Below, one piece after another: positions 34,936 to 45,841 of a DNA stretch of 64,000 bases; the stretch's first letter is position 1; each line of letters opens with the position of its first letter. The notes below the pieces were generated by a model. The model saw only the letters and a program-made list of their open reading frames with translations, did no database searches and was not told the DNA's origin. The position numbers were made by a program, and so were the translations under genes. The DNA is from Furcasterigmium furcatum (Eukaryota > Ascomycota > Sordariomycetes > Glomerellales > Plectosphaerellaceae): the NCBI GenBank assembly GCA_001599815.1, contig BCIA01000001.1:4530934-4594933 (forward strand), written 5' to 3'.

Positions 34936-35729
34936 ATGAAGCTGCAAGTTGCGACAACGATAGGCCTCACGGCGGCGCTTGGAGCCGCCCACGCCATCTT
35001 CCAGGTACGTAGCCCACCCGCGATATGTTCGAAGCTGCTCTGACATGAGGCAAGGTCATCTCGGTCAACGGGCGGGAACAGCCACTGTTCAGCGGCCTTC
35101 GAGCTCCGGGGAACACGAATCCCGTCGAGGACGTGACTTCCGAGGATCTGATTTGCGGTGCCGTCCAACACATCTCTCGGGAGGTCGTCGAGGTCAAAGG
35201 CGGCGACAAAATCGGAGCCTGGTACCAACGCGGCATCGGCGGTCCGCTGTATGACGGCGATCCCGACAATCCCATCGCCGTCTCGCACAAGGGACCCATC
35301 ACGGCCTGGCTGGCACGAGTCAACAACGCCGCGACATCGCGGACAACCGGTCTCAGGTGGTTCAAGATTTCGGAGCAGACATTCGACCGCAAGACCGGCG
35401 TCTGGGCCGTCGACAAACTGATCGAGAACGACGGCTGGACGTTCTTCAGGATGCCGACTTGCATCGCGCCCGGCGACTACCTCCTCCGCGTTGAGGTGCT
35501 TGCCCTGCACTCGGCGTACGACCGGAACGGCGCCCAGTTCTATACATCCTGCGCGAACCTGCGGGTTACGCGGGGCGGGAGGTTTCGGCCGGCAGAAACA
35601 TTCGCGATCCCGGGGGTGTACGACCAGGATGACCCGGCCATTCTGATCAATATCTATGACCACGACGGGCGTCCGACCAACGGATTTGCGCCGTATCGAG
35701 CCCCTGGGCCCAGGCCGATCACTTGCTAG
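34936..35729 (+). CDS. AA9 lytic polysaccharide monooxygenase
   Basis: Two exons (34936-35004, 35055-35729) give 247 residues. Signal peptide residues 1-18 end in GAA, so the mature protein starts with His19 (HAIFQVISVNG), the copper-binding N-terminal histidine. The second histidine is in VSHKGPITAWLARV and the axial tyrosine in GAQFYTSCANLRV; together they complete the AA9 histidine brace. The conserved MPTCIAPGDYLLRVEVLALHS segment is present. The enzyme oxidatively cleaves cellulose or related beta-glucans using copper and a reductant or peroxide. There is no CBM1 module or Ser/Thr linker. The intron falls just after the mature N-terminus. Confidence 0.95.
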
Positions 35730-36071
35730 GGCAGCGGAGGGGGTACCCGGTAATTGGAAAAGGGGCGATGCATGGAAGTAGCACAGTCGAGAATCGAATG
35801 AAATTGTTTGAAGAAGACGTGACTGCTTTCTTTTGGGGTGATGGGCAGAATTCCATGCTTCCAGTTGCTCCTCAGCTCTCAACACGTGACCCCCGGATCG
35901 AAATCTGCCGCAGCCAATGAGGAGAGACACGCCGCAACCGTGCTACCGCTGCAAGGAAGACGCCCAGGGCAGGCCCAGGCCTTCGCTCCCTCAGGTCGGT
36001 CAGGTCGTCAAGGCGCCCGGCGTCCGTTCGCCTGAGGGAGGGGTCACGGCCAGCCAAGCGAGACTCACATC
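35730..36071. other. Short intergenic spacer
   Basis: Between the LPMO stop and the ATG at 36072, same strand. No distinct signal was recognised. Confidence 0.5.
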
Positions 36072-36935
36072 ATGAGCGGCCAGAGCTTCCATACACTTCA
36101 AAACAAAGCTCATCGCGCCTTGCCAACCCGCACCCGCGAGACTCGCCCAGCAGATCCCCTCGATTCGCCCAACACGCCGCCGCGCGACTCTCTCACCGCC
36201 GCCATGACCATCGACGGCGGCGCCCAGTCCTCCGGCAGGGAGGAGGACGACTCCCGCCCCGAGTATCCCCTGGGCATCCCCAGCAAGTTTGCCCCCGACG
36301 GCGCCGTACAGCCGTTCCCCGGCAACACCATCGTTTGCCACCTGCCGCCCTCCAGCGCTCTGTACGAATCCCTCTTCGAGCTGCACACCAAGCTCAAGAA
36401 CAGCGAGTTTGCGTCGCTCATCACCCTCCTCCCGCCCGAGAGCTGGCACATGACCGTCTTCGAGGGCGTGTGCGACAAGGTCCGCGCCCCGGGCTACTGG
36501 CCCGCCCACATCGAGACGCTCAAGTACTGCACTTCGCTCTTCGCGACGCGCCTGCGGAGGTTCGACCTGCAGCAGGGCAAGCCGCCGTACCGCCTCAAGA
36601 TCACCGGCTTCGACCCGCTGGAAATCGGCATCGGCATCTCTGTCGAGGGCAAGGGCATGATCGAGGACCGGCGGATCAGGGACGTTCGGGACCGCCTCGC
36701 CGACGTCCTTGAGATCAGGCACCCCAACCACGACGACTACGGCTTCCACCTCTCCGTCGCCTACCTGCTGCGGCACCTCACCGACGAGCAGGAGGCCGAC
36801 CTGACCGAGCTGCTCATGGACCACTGGGAGGGCATGCCGAAGGAGTTCGAGCTGGAGCGCGCCCCCGAGTTCTGCACCTTCGAGAACATGTTCGCCTTTG
36901 ACCGCGTGCTCTACGTCGGCCAGAAGGAGGCGTAA
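36072..36935 (+). CDS. DUF1868 protein, 2H phosphoesterase-like
   Basis: Single exon, 287 residues. Residues 1-60 are low complexity, and an alternative start, Met45 (gccgccATGACC), has a better context. The globular part has two spaced histidine motifs, HMTVFEGV (about residue 123) and HLSVAYLL (about residue 227). This is the signature of the 2H phosphoesterase superfamily, whose members hydrolyse 2',3'-cyclic or similar phosphodiester bonds. DUF1868 proteins are the fungal and bacterial branch with no proven substrate. No signal peptide, so it is probably cytosolic, unlike its secreted neighbours. Confidence 0.88.
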   Translation: MSGQSFHTLQNKAHRALPTRTRETRPADPLDSPNTPPRDSLTAAMTIDGGAQSSGREEDDSRPEYPLGIPSKFAPDGAVQPFPGNTIVCHLPPSSALYESLFELHTKLKNSEFASLITLLPPESWHMTVFEGVCDKVRAPGYWPAHIETLKYCTSLFATRLRRFDLQQGKPPYRLKITGFDPLEIGIGISVEGKGMIEDRRIRDVRDRLADVLEIRHPNHDDYGFHLSVAYLLRHLTDEQEADLTELLMDHWEGMPKEFELERAPEFCTFENMFAFDRVLYVGQKEA

Positions 36936-37575
36936 GGGCCGGAGGTCTTGGCGGCCAGGGACATTGTTGCGGCACGCACACACACGTACACGACATGATG
37001 CATTTCAGGCACTTTTTGTAGCGAGGAGCATCGGCGGTAATTGCAGGTATCCATGGATGAACAAACACGCTATCTTTCTCTCAGCCTTCCCGCGGTGGCC
37101 ATGTCAGCTTCCCCGCGACGATCGGCAAAATACGAGTCACACTCTTCCCTTGTCAACGTCTCGTCCGACCAGTGATATTCCTCGCCGTTCGAAAATAGAG
37201 AACGCCCGACGGGCTAATTGCCCGAAGATCTGACATTACACCCGTCAGGTGTCCTGCAGTGCCCTGACGCTTGACATCATGATGGGCCGGGATTGTGCTA
37301 TTGGCTGAGATGTCTCACTGTGCGATACGCGTCTGATGAAGCTGATTATGGTCTTCGCCGGCTCGGATCCTCTTGGCTCTCGTATCAGCATATCTCGACT
37401 TGTTGGCACTCACCGCTTGTGACTTTTGGGATGTGAGGATCGAAATACGAGTATGGAAGATGCCAGGCGGTAGGCATTCATAAGTATAAATGAAGAGACC
37501 CGGCTGTGACAGAGTGAGAAATATCGAAGGTGGCATCATAAACAACCCGAGCACTACAGTCTCAAGTCGATCAAA
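36936..37575. promoter_or_regulatory. Intergenic region with TATA box of the hydrophobin-like gene
   Basis: TATAAA at 37485-37490 lies about 86 bases upstream of the ATG at 37576, suggesting strong, regulated transcription of the small secreted protein. The rest contains no supported feature. Confidence 0.5.
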
Positions 37576-37992
37576 ATGTCCGCCCTCTCCAGGCTCGTCG
37601 CCTTCGCAACAGTGCTCGCACCCGCGCTCGCCGCCTCACCGTTTTATTGCCCCTCGGTCAACGCGACCGGCTTCTACCCAAGCTGCTGCCATGGAATCGT
37701 CGGTCAAGTTGGAGTCTGGTGTAAGTGAATGGTTTCACCCCGATCATTGAGGAGTTGGACCTTGGGCTTACACTTCCTCAGGCGTGCGTGCTCATCTCAT
37801 CGGCGGAGAACCAAACTGGGAGTGCAACAACGGCCCGCCTCTGAACATCGCCGGGTGCTGCCAGTCAATTGTACGTCACGTCATGATTCCTCTTCATCCG
37901 ATTCCCATACTGATGACAAGATACAGAACTACACCAATCCGGACACCGGGTACTCCCTGCACCTCTGCACCCAGACCACCAGCCCCCCTTGA
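37576..37992 (+). CDS. Hydrophobin-like eight-cysteine secreted protein
   Basis: Three exons (37576-37720, 37782-37870, 37927-37992; donors GTAAGT and GTACGT) give 99 residues. Signal peptide residues 1-20. Eight cysteines follow the hydrophobin order C, CC, C, C, CC, C at residues 25, 37-38, 49, 63, 74-75 and 92. Spacings are 11, 10, 13, 10 and 16. Class II hydrophobins normally have about 9-10, 11, 16, 8-9 and 10, so the order matches but the loops do not. Two NxT glycosylation sites (NAT, NYT) are present. It may coat aerial surfaces or act at the plant interface; hydrophobin membership is an inference. Confidence 0.8.
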
Positions 37993-38286
37993 GTCAGGTG
38001 GTTGTCCGGACGTCAACGTAGCATATGGGCTTTTCAGGGGACTTGAAGACTTGTAGCCAGAACACCTTCCAAGTCAGTCCAAGGAACTATGGTTGACAGC
38101 TGAATACATCCTTTATCTCAATCCTTCTCTCACGCGTTCGCTGACATCTCGGAATATGAAGTCAGGACTTCGGTCAAACCGCTTGTCATTCCAAGATGAA
38201 ATGTCATAGTCCAAGGATGTTCCATAGATCCTCGTAGAAACACGTCTTAATACTGAGAAACCCGACCCGCTGATGCAAAAGGGCAA

Positions 38287-39027
38287 TCATGCTCCTCCAG
38301 TTCGCATGAATACATTCGACGGCAACGAGGGCCCCTTGAACTCATCTTCAATCCCATAGTCCATCTCGCCGCCCTCCTGCTTGAATCCGAGCTTGGCATA
38401 AGCTCCCCTACCCATCACCGAAGCCTCAGTGAGGGCTTCGAGGCCGCCTCGCCTCTTCGCCTCGTCAAGGCCCCATTGAACCAGCTTGATCGCGATGCCC
38501 CTCCTCTGGAAATCCGGATCGACTGTGCACATGTCCAGCACCATGACAGCGGGCGGCTCCGCAGTCGCCTTCTCCTTGACGACCTCGATGCGACGGGCGT
38601 GCAGGCCCCGGTCCAACTGCACAAGATACCGATGTTGCGTGGCGTTGCCGGGATACAGAGCCTCGAGGTCGACAACCTGGCTCAGATCCTCCGCCGGCTT
38701 GTCGCCGTGGCCCTCGACCACCGAGAGCTGGACCCAGATGGCAAGGCCGGCAATGACGCGCTCCTCCGGCTTGTCCGGGTGTGGCACCGTGGCCTTGACG
38801 AACATGGTGTTGAGATCGCCGTTCTTGTCCCTCGTCGCGGCCCGCCACCGGGCGGCAACTCGGCCGGCGTGCGCCTTGACGCCCTCGGGAGTGTCCCATC
38901 CGGGGTTCATTTCTCTGTAGATGGCATCTGCGATCTGATGGCCGAAGCATTTGACGGGGATCTCGGATGCGATGAGGAGCTCCTCCTCGCTGTCGACGAG
39001 GCCGACCTGGACGTCCGAGGCAGCCAT
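38287..39027 (-). CDS. GNAT-family N-acetyltransferase
   Basis: Single exon, 246 residues, ATG in a good context. The acetyl-CoA binding motif is clear: VLDMCTVDPDFQRRGIAIKLVQWG, with the pyrophosphate-binding QRRGIA turn, at about residues 162-185. It is followed by ALTEASVMGRGAYAKLGF, the usual final strand and helix. The N-terminal half (FGHQIADAIYREMNPG) resembles the group of fungal GNAT proteins of unknown substrate. It transfers acetyl from acetyl-CoA to a small amine or protein; the acceptor is unknown. Cytosolic or nuclear. Confidence 0.9.
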   Translation of the reverse strand: MAASDVQVGLVDSEEELLIASEIPVKCFGHQIADAIYREMNPGWDTPEGVKAHAGRVAARWRAATRDKNGDLNTMFVKATVPHPDKPEERVIAGLAIWVQLSVVEGHGDKPAEDLSQVVDLEALYPGNATQHRYLVQLDRGLHARRIEVVKEKATAEPPAVMVLDMCTVDPDFQRRGIAIKLVQWGLDEAKRRGGLEALTEASVMGRGAYAKLGFKQEGGEMDYGIEDEFKGPSLPSNVFMRTGGA

Positions 39028-40067
39028 TGTGAATGAAATGAGATAGTATTGGGAAGGAACTCAGGACAGTTTGTGTCCGTAGGAGTAAAGACGGGGAAAT
39101 GCTGAAAATCGTGATTGAGGATGCTGAGTGAGCCGTGATGTCGGAGCTTCCAAGTTGGGAAAACCCCTCATTCATCAAGTCACAGGTCCAGATGGATGCT
39201 CCAAGAATGGAGCATGTCGATGTGGAGAAAATTATTATTCTCGATGGATGGTAAGAAATGGATCCGACGGAAATGCTTAGCATTTCGGCAGCAACATAGA
39301 CCATAAAGTAAGTAAAGTCACAAGCAAAGTAACCACTCGATCTTGGAGCAGTGGTCCGAGCACGAATTGAGATGTCGGATATTGGCTGGAGGCTATTGAA
39401 TATCCTATGCATCACGCGAACCGCTGCAGCTCAGCTCAGCTCACTTACCTATGTACTCACACTAACACGGACAGGCACAGAGCTGAGAAGAACGGGAAGC
39501 CTAGGCTCGGCCCTCGGTATTAGTGTCCGTTATGCCCATCAACTACTGAGAAGGGAACCACACCATCAGGTCGGGACACCTCTGGGTTAGGTGTTAGGTG
39601 GGTTAAGGCGTCAGGCCGTGAACAAATGCAAAGTATCGCAGAATGTCCTTGAAGCGCTTGTAAGATAACAGAACTCGCTGTCCATGTCTGACGAAGCGCA
39701 AGCAAAATACGTAAGGGACCAGCAGCACAGGCGGATCTGGGTAAGACATTTGCCAGAACCCCCAGTCGTGTCACAGGACGACCGATTCAGAAAGACACCT
39801 GGGCCGTTAAAGGGGGTATTTGAATTTGCCCAGGGAGGAAGGAGTGAGGTCGTGCTTGCCTAACGAGCATCTGGCACCTTGGTCAAAAGCACATAAATTC
39901 GTGGCAGTGGCGTGCTGCCTCGCACTTTCCTTCATCGAAGGCAACAACAACTGAAGCAAATCGGAGACTTTGCCCTCTACCTAACCCCCAACCTTTACCA
40001 AAATAACAACAACGAAACCGAGCCATCCAACAACCATCAGTCCGACGCTTGGCCAACATTCGCCATC
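39028..40067. other. 1.0-kb intergenic region between divergent genes
   Basis: Contains promoters of the GNAT gene (minus) and the D123-like gene (plus), and a short run of degenerate GGTTAGG/TTAGGTG units near 39583-39606. The leader of the plus gene, rich in CA and AAC, precedes 40068. Confidence 0.5.
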
Positions 40068-41231
40068 ATGGACTCGGAGATCCGAATCGAGAGGATCCCG
40101 TACTCCCGGGTAGAGGCTGACCTGGCTCTTCCACCGTCCGCCCCGAAGTCCTTCAACACGTCCTTTCATTGTGCAGACTCCCTGCCATCGGCACTGAAAG
40201 TCGAAGTTGCCAGCCAGACCACCACTTCTCCTGCAGACCCAAACGACAATGCCCTGCCATCATGCCCTTCGGAGCTTCCATACGACTTTTTCCGCTGGAG
40301 ATGGCTTGTTCTTGGGTCTCGGAGACTTGACCACGCCCAAGCGTAGACAATCTCATTGACAAGGCGTCAAGCAAAGATTCTCTTGGACGCCATGAACGCG
40401 TCCATACCACTCGGCAGACTGAACAGGCTTCATGCCGAATACCTCGAGGACGATATTTGCCCCTTGCTGAGGAAGCTCGACTTCCAGAACCCTAAGGGCT
40501 TGTGGATGCGCCTGGATGCTTGTTCGCCCAAGGATGGGGCCTTCGGCAGTGCAGCCTCAGGAGCCCTTATGTCCGTGGAAGACATCGTTCTCCGCCTTGT
40601 CACATCAACGCGGGCACGAAACGCCATACAGAACCAGCTTCTTGACACCGAGCAGAGCAGCACTAACTCGTCAGCACCACTCCCTTCGAATACCGTCTCG
40701 AGCGACGAGTTCAGGCTCTACTTCCTCCCATTCGACCAGGGAATGCGATCCGAAAACGAGTACCGCGTCTTCTGCTCTCCCGGAGACCTACAAATCCGCG
40801 CAATCAGCCAGTATCGCTGGCATAAGAGATGGAAGTTCGCAGACGCGCCTGAAGAAGAGGCGCGTCGAATCCTCGGCCAGATCTGGTACGGCGTCATGGT
40901 GATCCGCAAGATGATCGTCGAGGCAATTTCAACCCGCGAGGGAGAGACTCAAGAGGGTGTCATCGATTTGGACCAGGTCCTCACATGCCAAGGGATGATC
41001 TTTGATGTTGTCTTCGATGAGCAGACAGAACAGTGTGAACTCATCGAGTTGAATGTTTTCGGCGCAACGGGAGCTTGTGGCAGCTGTCTGTTCCACTGGG
41101 TCGAGGACTGGAAGCAGTTGTACGGCTATGATGATGATGCTGCCATGGCTGAGGGAAACGCGGGGCCCAAGAACAAGGCCAGGGCTGCTGTTGAGAAGGA
41201 TGGAGGAGTTGCTTTTCGGATTACGGTCTGA
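40068..41231 (+). CDS. D123/Cdc123-like protein, in-frame TAG near codon 93
   Basis: From ATG 40068 the frame is open for 92 codons, meets TAG (40344-40346), then continues in the same frame for 295 codons to 41231. The part after TAG is clearly coding: KLDFQNPKGLWMRLDACSPKDG, then YRVFCSPGDLQIRAISQYRWH and FDEQTEQCELIELNVFGATGAC. These are the D123 fold motifs; Cdc123 is an eIF2 assembly chaperone of the ATP-grasp type. Two small introns could remove the TAG without breaking the frame: 48 nt (donor GTCTCG, acceptor AAG before GCGTCAAGC) or 75 nt (donor GTAGAC, 40343-40417). All available donors are weak. The likely product is a divergent paralogue, not the essential Cdc123. Confidence 0.72.
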
Positions 41232-41672
41232 AGCTGTTCATCTTATTCAGTTAGCAGCATTACCTCGGCAGTGAGATACGTCTTTCTCGTTGTCAGACAC
41301 ATCAAGACGCTGGGAGCATCATGAATATATTGAGGACGAATTTGCATGCGCCTAGCCATTTCGAAAGAACGTTGGATATCGTGTGAGAACCGACGAGATG
41401 CGAGGTAGAGCCTCCTGTCATGATAGAGAGTCTCGAGGGACTGATCGGAACCTTTATGTCTCGACCCCGGACAGTCCCTCTCATGGAAGCGTTCAGATCA
41501 AGGACTTGTAAAGCACCGGCATATCTCAAGAAACAGACTCTAAAGCAACCATCCGGTAATTTCTCGTCTATCACATGGGCTGGAAACAGACTACACGTTT
41601 CGTCCACGTCGTTCCCCCTGCTCCTGCTGCCCCTTGAACCAAAGTCTTCCCGAGGGTCGGGTCCTACCACCA
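41232..41672. other. Convergent 3' spacer
   Basis: Between the D123-like gene and the minus-strand cysteine-rich gene. No supported feature. Confidence 0.5.
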
Positions 41673-42368
41673 TCAGTGTCGTCCCCCAAAGTGCCGGTGA
41701 TCATCTCGGCATGAGCCAGCTCTTGGTAGTCCAGCCCCGGAGCCGGACCCGCGCCCGTACCTCCTCGGAAGCTCTTGGCCCCTTCTCTCCGTCGCATCCG
41801 TGTCGCCGCCGTTGCCCACCGCTCGGTTCCCCCACAAATCAGGGCCCTCATACCGGTCAATCGTGGTGTTGTAGAGCTCTGCCAATCTCACCCGCGGCGC
41901 AGGGAACCCCGGGTCCAGCCTCCTCTGTTCCAGGGCCGCATAGTGCTCCCGCCAGCGCTGTTCTTGCCAGGGCGTGATGGATTCGCACCTGTGGCACTTG
42001 GCGTGGGAGCAGCGAGATCCGTAGGAAGACCTGCACCTGTCCTCTCCCACGCCCTCCTCATATGCGTTGCCCCTGATCCGGCACTTGCAGCACTGCCAGA
42101 TGTCGCGCTCGCCCCGGTTTTGATGGGCGTCGTCCGTGTCCCAGGATGCGCCTCGCTGGATGACGCATGATTCGCAGAGGAGATGCCTGCAGGGGGCCTC
42201 TCTGGACTCGCAGGTGATGACGGAAGGGGAGTGGACGGCGCTGCAGTGGCAGCATCGCCAGTCGTTCAGGGGGGCTTCTCGCTGCTCGTCGGTTCTGCGT
42301 CGAGACGACTTCCGGCCGCCCCGTCTGCCGAACACAGGCGGTGGAAAAGCGGCGGAGGGGTCGTTCAT
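41673..42368 (-). CDS. Cysteine-rich, probably zinc-binding protein
   Basis: Single open frame, 231 residues, ATG start. The first 35 residues are basic and Pro/Arg-rich. Cysteine/histidine clusters follow: WRCCHCSAVHSP, CESREAPCRHLLCESC, IWQCCKCRIRG and RCSHAKCHRCESI. Such CxxC and CxxxC sets are usual for structural zinc sites. A WREHYAAL helix comes next, then a Gly/Arg-rich tail. Similar small hypothetical zinc-binding proteins are numerous in Pezizomycotina and have no known function. The 3' end is uncertain, because a plausible GTACGG donor near 41760 could switch to another frame with a different tail. Confidence 0.65.
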   Translation of the reverse strand: MNDPSAAFPPPVFGRRGGRKSSRRRTDEQREAPLNDWRCCHCSAVHSPSVITCESREAPCRHLLCESCVIQRGASWDTDDAHQNRGERDIWQCCKCRIRGNAYEEGVGEDRCRSSYGSRCSHAKCHRCESITPWQEQRWREHYAALEQRRLDPGFPAPRVRLAELYNTTIDRYEGPDLWGNRAVGNGGDTDATERRGQELPRRYGRGSGSGAGLPRAGSCRDDHRHFGGRH

Positions 42369-45300
42369 GATCTGTAAGTAAGGCAGGGTCAGGTCAGCGT
42401 CAAGGGACCAAGGAATTTTGTTCTCGCCAACCCACCGGCCTGATATGACGGAAATCTCCGCTGCAATCTGTTGTCAGAGTTCACATCAGTTGCTCCATGG
42501 GAACGGATGTCTCTGGAAACTACATAGATCCGGGGTTACCAATTGCTTCAGACATTTATACCAGAACCTCGCGCCTTCCATAGCCCGCGCAAATTTGAGG
42601 ATTCTGCTCCGGCGGCTACTCGCAGACCACGGCTCCCCAGGTGTCGGCAAATTCACTCTCCCCAGAGGTATGCATCGTTTGGACATGACGCAGATGTCGA
42701 GCTTGAATCACATATAACAGCTTGAGCGGTGCCTCCATGTGAAACCGTGGACGTGAGGTTTTCTGTCGACAAACAACTTGGACGTAACCAGCAGTTCCGG
42801 GGGCTGTGCCAGGTCAAGTAGTCGAGCTTCTCATATAACCTCAGCTCAAAGAATCAAGCCGCGGCCTGAAACAGTTCGCTGGCACCCATCAATGATGCAG
42901 CGCTGTTTAGCACGGCATGGCATGTAACCATCCAAACTGTAACACGTTGATATGTGTATTGATCTTCTTCGAAGAGTTCGCGAGCCGTTACACCACGTCT
43001 ACGTTTCGATGCAACCACTCACAGCTACATAGTTCCACGTGTGTGTTGACACCGGTGCTATAGCCACACCAGCCCGTTGTCGCTCCTCCTAAACGGGCCT
43101 GACGCAGGAGTTCTGTTCAAGTCCAGAGACAGCAACCCGTTTGAGGCAGTGTATCACAGCATGCGGACTGGATGCTGGCAACCGACTCAGAGCAGAGGCT
43201 GGGGAAACCAAAACCCGACGAATTGTTTTGCGTTCTCTCGCATTCTCTCGCGCTTTCTCGCATTCACCGTAACTTCTTCCCAGGCTTCTAGAGTTGCGAG
43301 GAGGGCTAATACGACTCGAGCGAGGGCGTCCCTGTTACGTATACGGGCATTGCCGTGTTCAGCGCGCTCGCTTCCTGACTTGACTTGCATAGCCGGAGGG
43401 CTATAATTAAGTATCGTTAATCTCCGCGGCCACCCCGCACCTGTGCGCTGTCTGTTCACATGGCCGGTCTCGTGTTCATGGCATGCGACCGGGCGCGCGG
43501 CGCGCACCTCACATGAACCACGAGAAATCTACGACACCACCACCACTGCATCATCGTCAATCTTCCTGATTTGATCGCGCTATCGTCGACCTCGGGGCAT
43601 TAATGTCGTCACCGAGGAAGATCGCTGACCCAGTACGACGGCATCGTGAACCCCGGGTTAATTTCCTATGCCGAGATACCCGGATCTCTGGGTGCTGGCC
43701 CGGGCCCTTGGAGATCGTCATGCGGTCAGCTTATGTCGCCCGATCGGTGGTCGACGATCGTCGTCGCGTGCCCTCAGATCACGGATACGGGACCGAAGCC
43801 AAGGCGGCGAGTCCCACATGACATGTGGTCAGGTCAGGTCATCGCTGGGTTGTGGTTTGAAATACCTCACCCGTCGCATTCTTTCTCTCCTTGTGTCTGG
43901 TCCACTTGGGGCTGAGCCCGGTGTGCGGTGAATGGTGATGGTGACGTCGATGCGGTACAAAAGATCTCGCCCAAGTGGACCGAAGAGATAATTTTGTCTT
44001 GTTGCCCGAAAGAGGCCTTGTTGTGCTGGATTGCGGAACTCCTCTCTGGACCAGGTCCTCGGGCCCTTTGTCCCCCGAGGGACAGCCCGCAACGCTCGCT
44101 CCCGTTTGTCTGACCTGACTGGCGGCCTTCTTCTTCAGTGTCTCTGTCTCGGCTGCCACCCGCAGTGAGACAGGGACTGCCAACTGCCCACCAGAATCGC
44201 TGATCTCCCGGTCCACTTGGTCGGGGACCAGCGCCGTTCTAAACAGGGATTCAGAGGGCGCCGTTGTCGTCGTATCCACAGGAGGCGTCTGCCGGCGAAT
44301 CCGCCCCCCTGTCGCCCGCCCCAGAAGGGCATGGAGCCGACTTGGCTTCTAGCTCGCCGTCACACCTGCTGCTGTCCGCTTTGTTTTTTTGATCCTGTCA
44401 TCTTATCTTCGCAAGCCACAAAGTCCCTACATTTGCACGTGGCGGGAACCTTCGAGGGGTAAGGGGTAGCACAGCAGCCGATAACGTCGTCGCACGAGAA
44501 CCCGATCGGGGAGGAGGAAACCCAGCCACCGAGAGAACGTCGGGGACCTGGCTGAGAAAGAGGTCGGTGAACCATGTGATCGCGACGTGTCGGGCAGAGA
44601 CTGAGGTCGTTGCCCGGCTCCAGGCCTCTGCAGGAATACGAACTCTGGTCGGCAGACTCGGCATCGGACGATGCTTCTAGAGGGAGTCCTCTCCATATTG
44701 ACGTCAAGAAAAGCCCGATCCGCCTCGCTGTATGGCCAGCGCTCTATGCAGATGGGTTCTTTTCTTAGCTACCGTACACGCATCACCCCTGTTGATCACG
44801 ATGCGGCCGCCGTGATTGGAGCAGTCCCTCCGGCGCTCTGCAACCACCACAACCTGCAGCCAGCAAGCAGGTTGGCAGGCAGGCAGGTAGGGTCCCTCCT
44901 TTGAGTGAAGAAAAAAAAAGCCCTGATGGTGGGTGGGGAGGTTGGTTTGTGCTGCCGCCAAGTCCGCCTCTTCTCTGCCAGATCCTGCGCTGGTCGTCTG
45001 CTCGGCGTTTGGTGTTGGTTGGACCTTTGGCCGCCGCCCAGAATACTACTGTAGGATTTCTGCCCGGCACACATTGGCACTGGCACAGAGCGGCTCGCGA
45101 CCTCGATTTACCCCTGACTAGAGTCTCCTAGTGCTGCGCTATCGAGCGTTGTGCTCGCGTTGTGACGTCTCTCTCTCATTATTGTTCCCCCAGCGCCACG
45201 GTCATCTCAGCAGCAGCCATCGCCTGAAAGGCGGTCGACGAGGCTTTACCGTATCCATCGATGTTTTGTCCGTGCTCGTCCTTGGACAGCGAGCCCAGTC

Positions 45301-45841
45301 GGCGAGTCCTCACAGCCCCAGCCACGATTCTCCCGAAGTGGACTTCCGCTGGACGGGGGCCCCCTTGTCTACCCCGTATGGCGGCCACCACCCATCGTCA
45401 GGCGATGCTCCGGGTCCCGCGACGGGGTATCCAGCCCGCCCGTTGCTGCGGTGGGGAGTAACAATGGGACGACGTGGCTCCCGGGCCCTCGTATTGCCTC
45501 TCTCGGACACTTTAGGCCTCGTCCAAGCTCGCCTAGGGCCGAAAAGCCTGCAGCCATGGCATGCCGCCGTCCCGGGAGTCATGTCATGGGCGGCGGCTCA
45601 TTGTCATGGATCTTGGTGGAAGGTAGCCTCCTTCGGGCCTGCAGCGAGCGTCCCTCGCCTCGTTATTAAAAGCACCCAGCCGCTCAGGCGGCGCCTATAT
45701 GCCAAGGTCTCTCTTCTCTCCTCCCCCTTGTCCGTTCACCAGTCATTCGCTCCTATTCACTTTTTCTGAAACCTTCGTCTGTTCACTTCGTTTCGAACAG
45801 ACAGTCATTCGCTTTCAGATCTAAGGAAAAGTAAAGTAAAG
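42369..45841. other. 3.5-kb gene-free region upstream of the cell wall protein gene
   Basis: No open frame here has coding character. Three copies of the 11-mer GGTCCACTTGG occur at 43899-43909, 43971-43981 (inverted) and 44210-44220. A short run of degenerate 10-mers (CATTCTCTCG type) lies at 43231-43270. A TATTAAAA at 45664-45671, about 175 bases before the ATG, could be the core promoter. The length suggests an extended regulatory region or an unannotated non-coding transcript. Confidence 0.5.
43899..44220. repeat. Three copies of an 11-bp motif
   Basis: GGTCCACTTGG is found at 43899-43909 and 44210-44220, and as its reverse complement at 43971-43981. By composition an 11-mer is expected far less than once in a 3.5-kb region, so a clustered triple occurrence may mark a regulator-binding site. 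A shorter relative (GAAGTGGACTTC) lies near 45337. Confidence 0.5.

Noticed and set aside
39583..39606. Telomere-like GGTTAGG/TTAGGTG units
   Set aside because: Only a few degenerate units, none of them TTAGGG tandems, far from an end; no evidence for an interstitial telomere.
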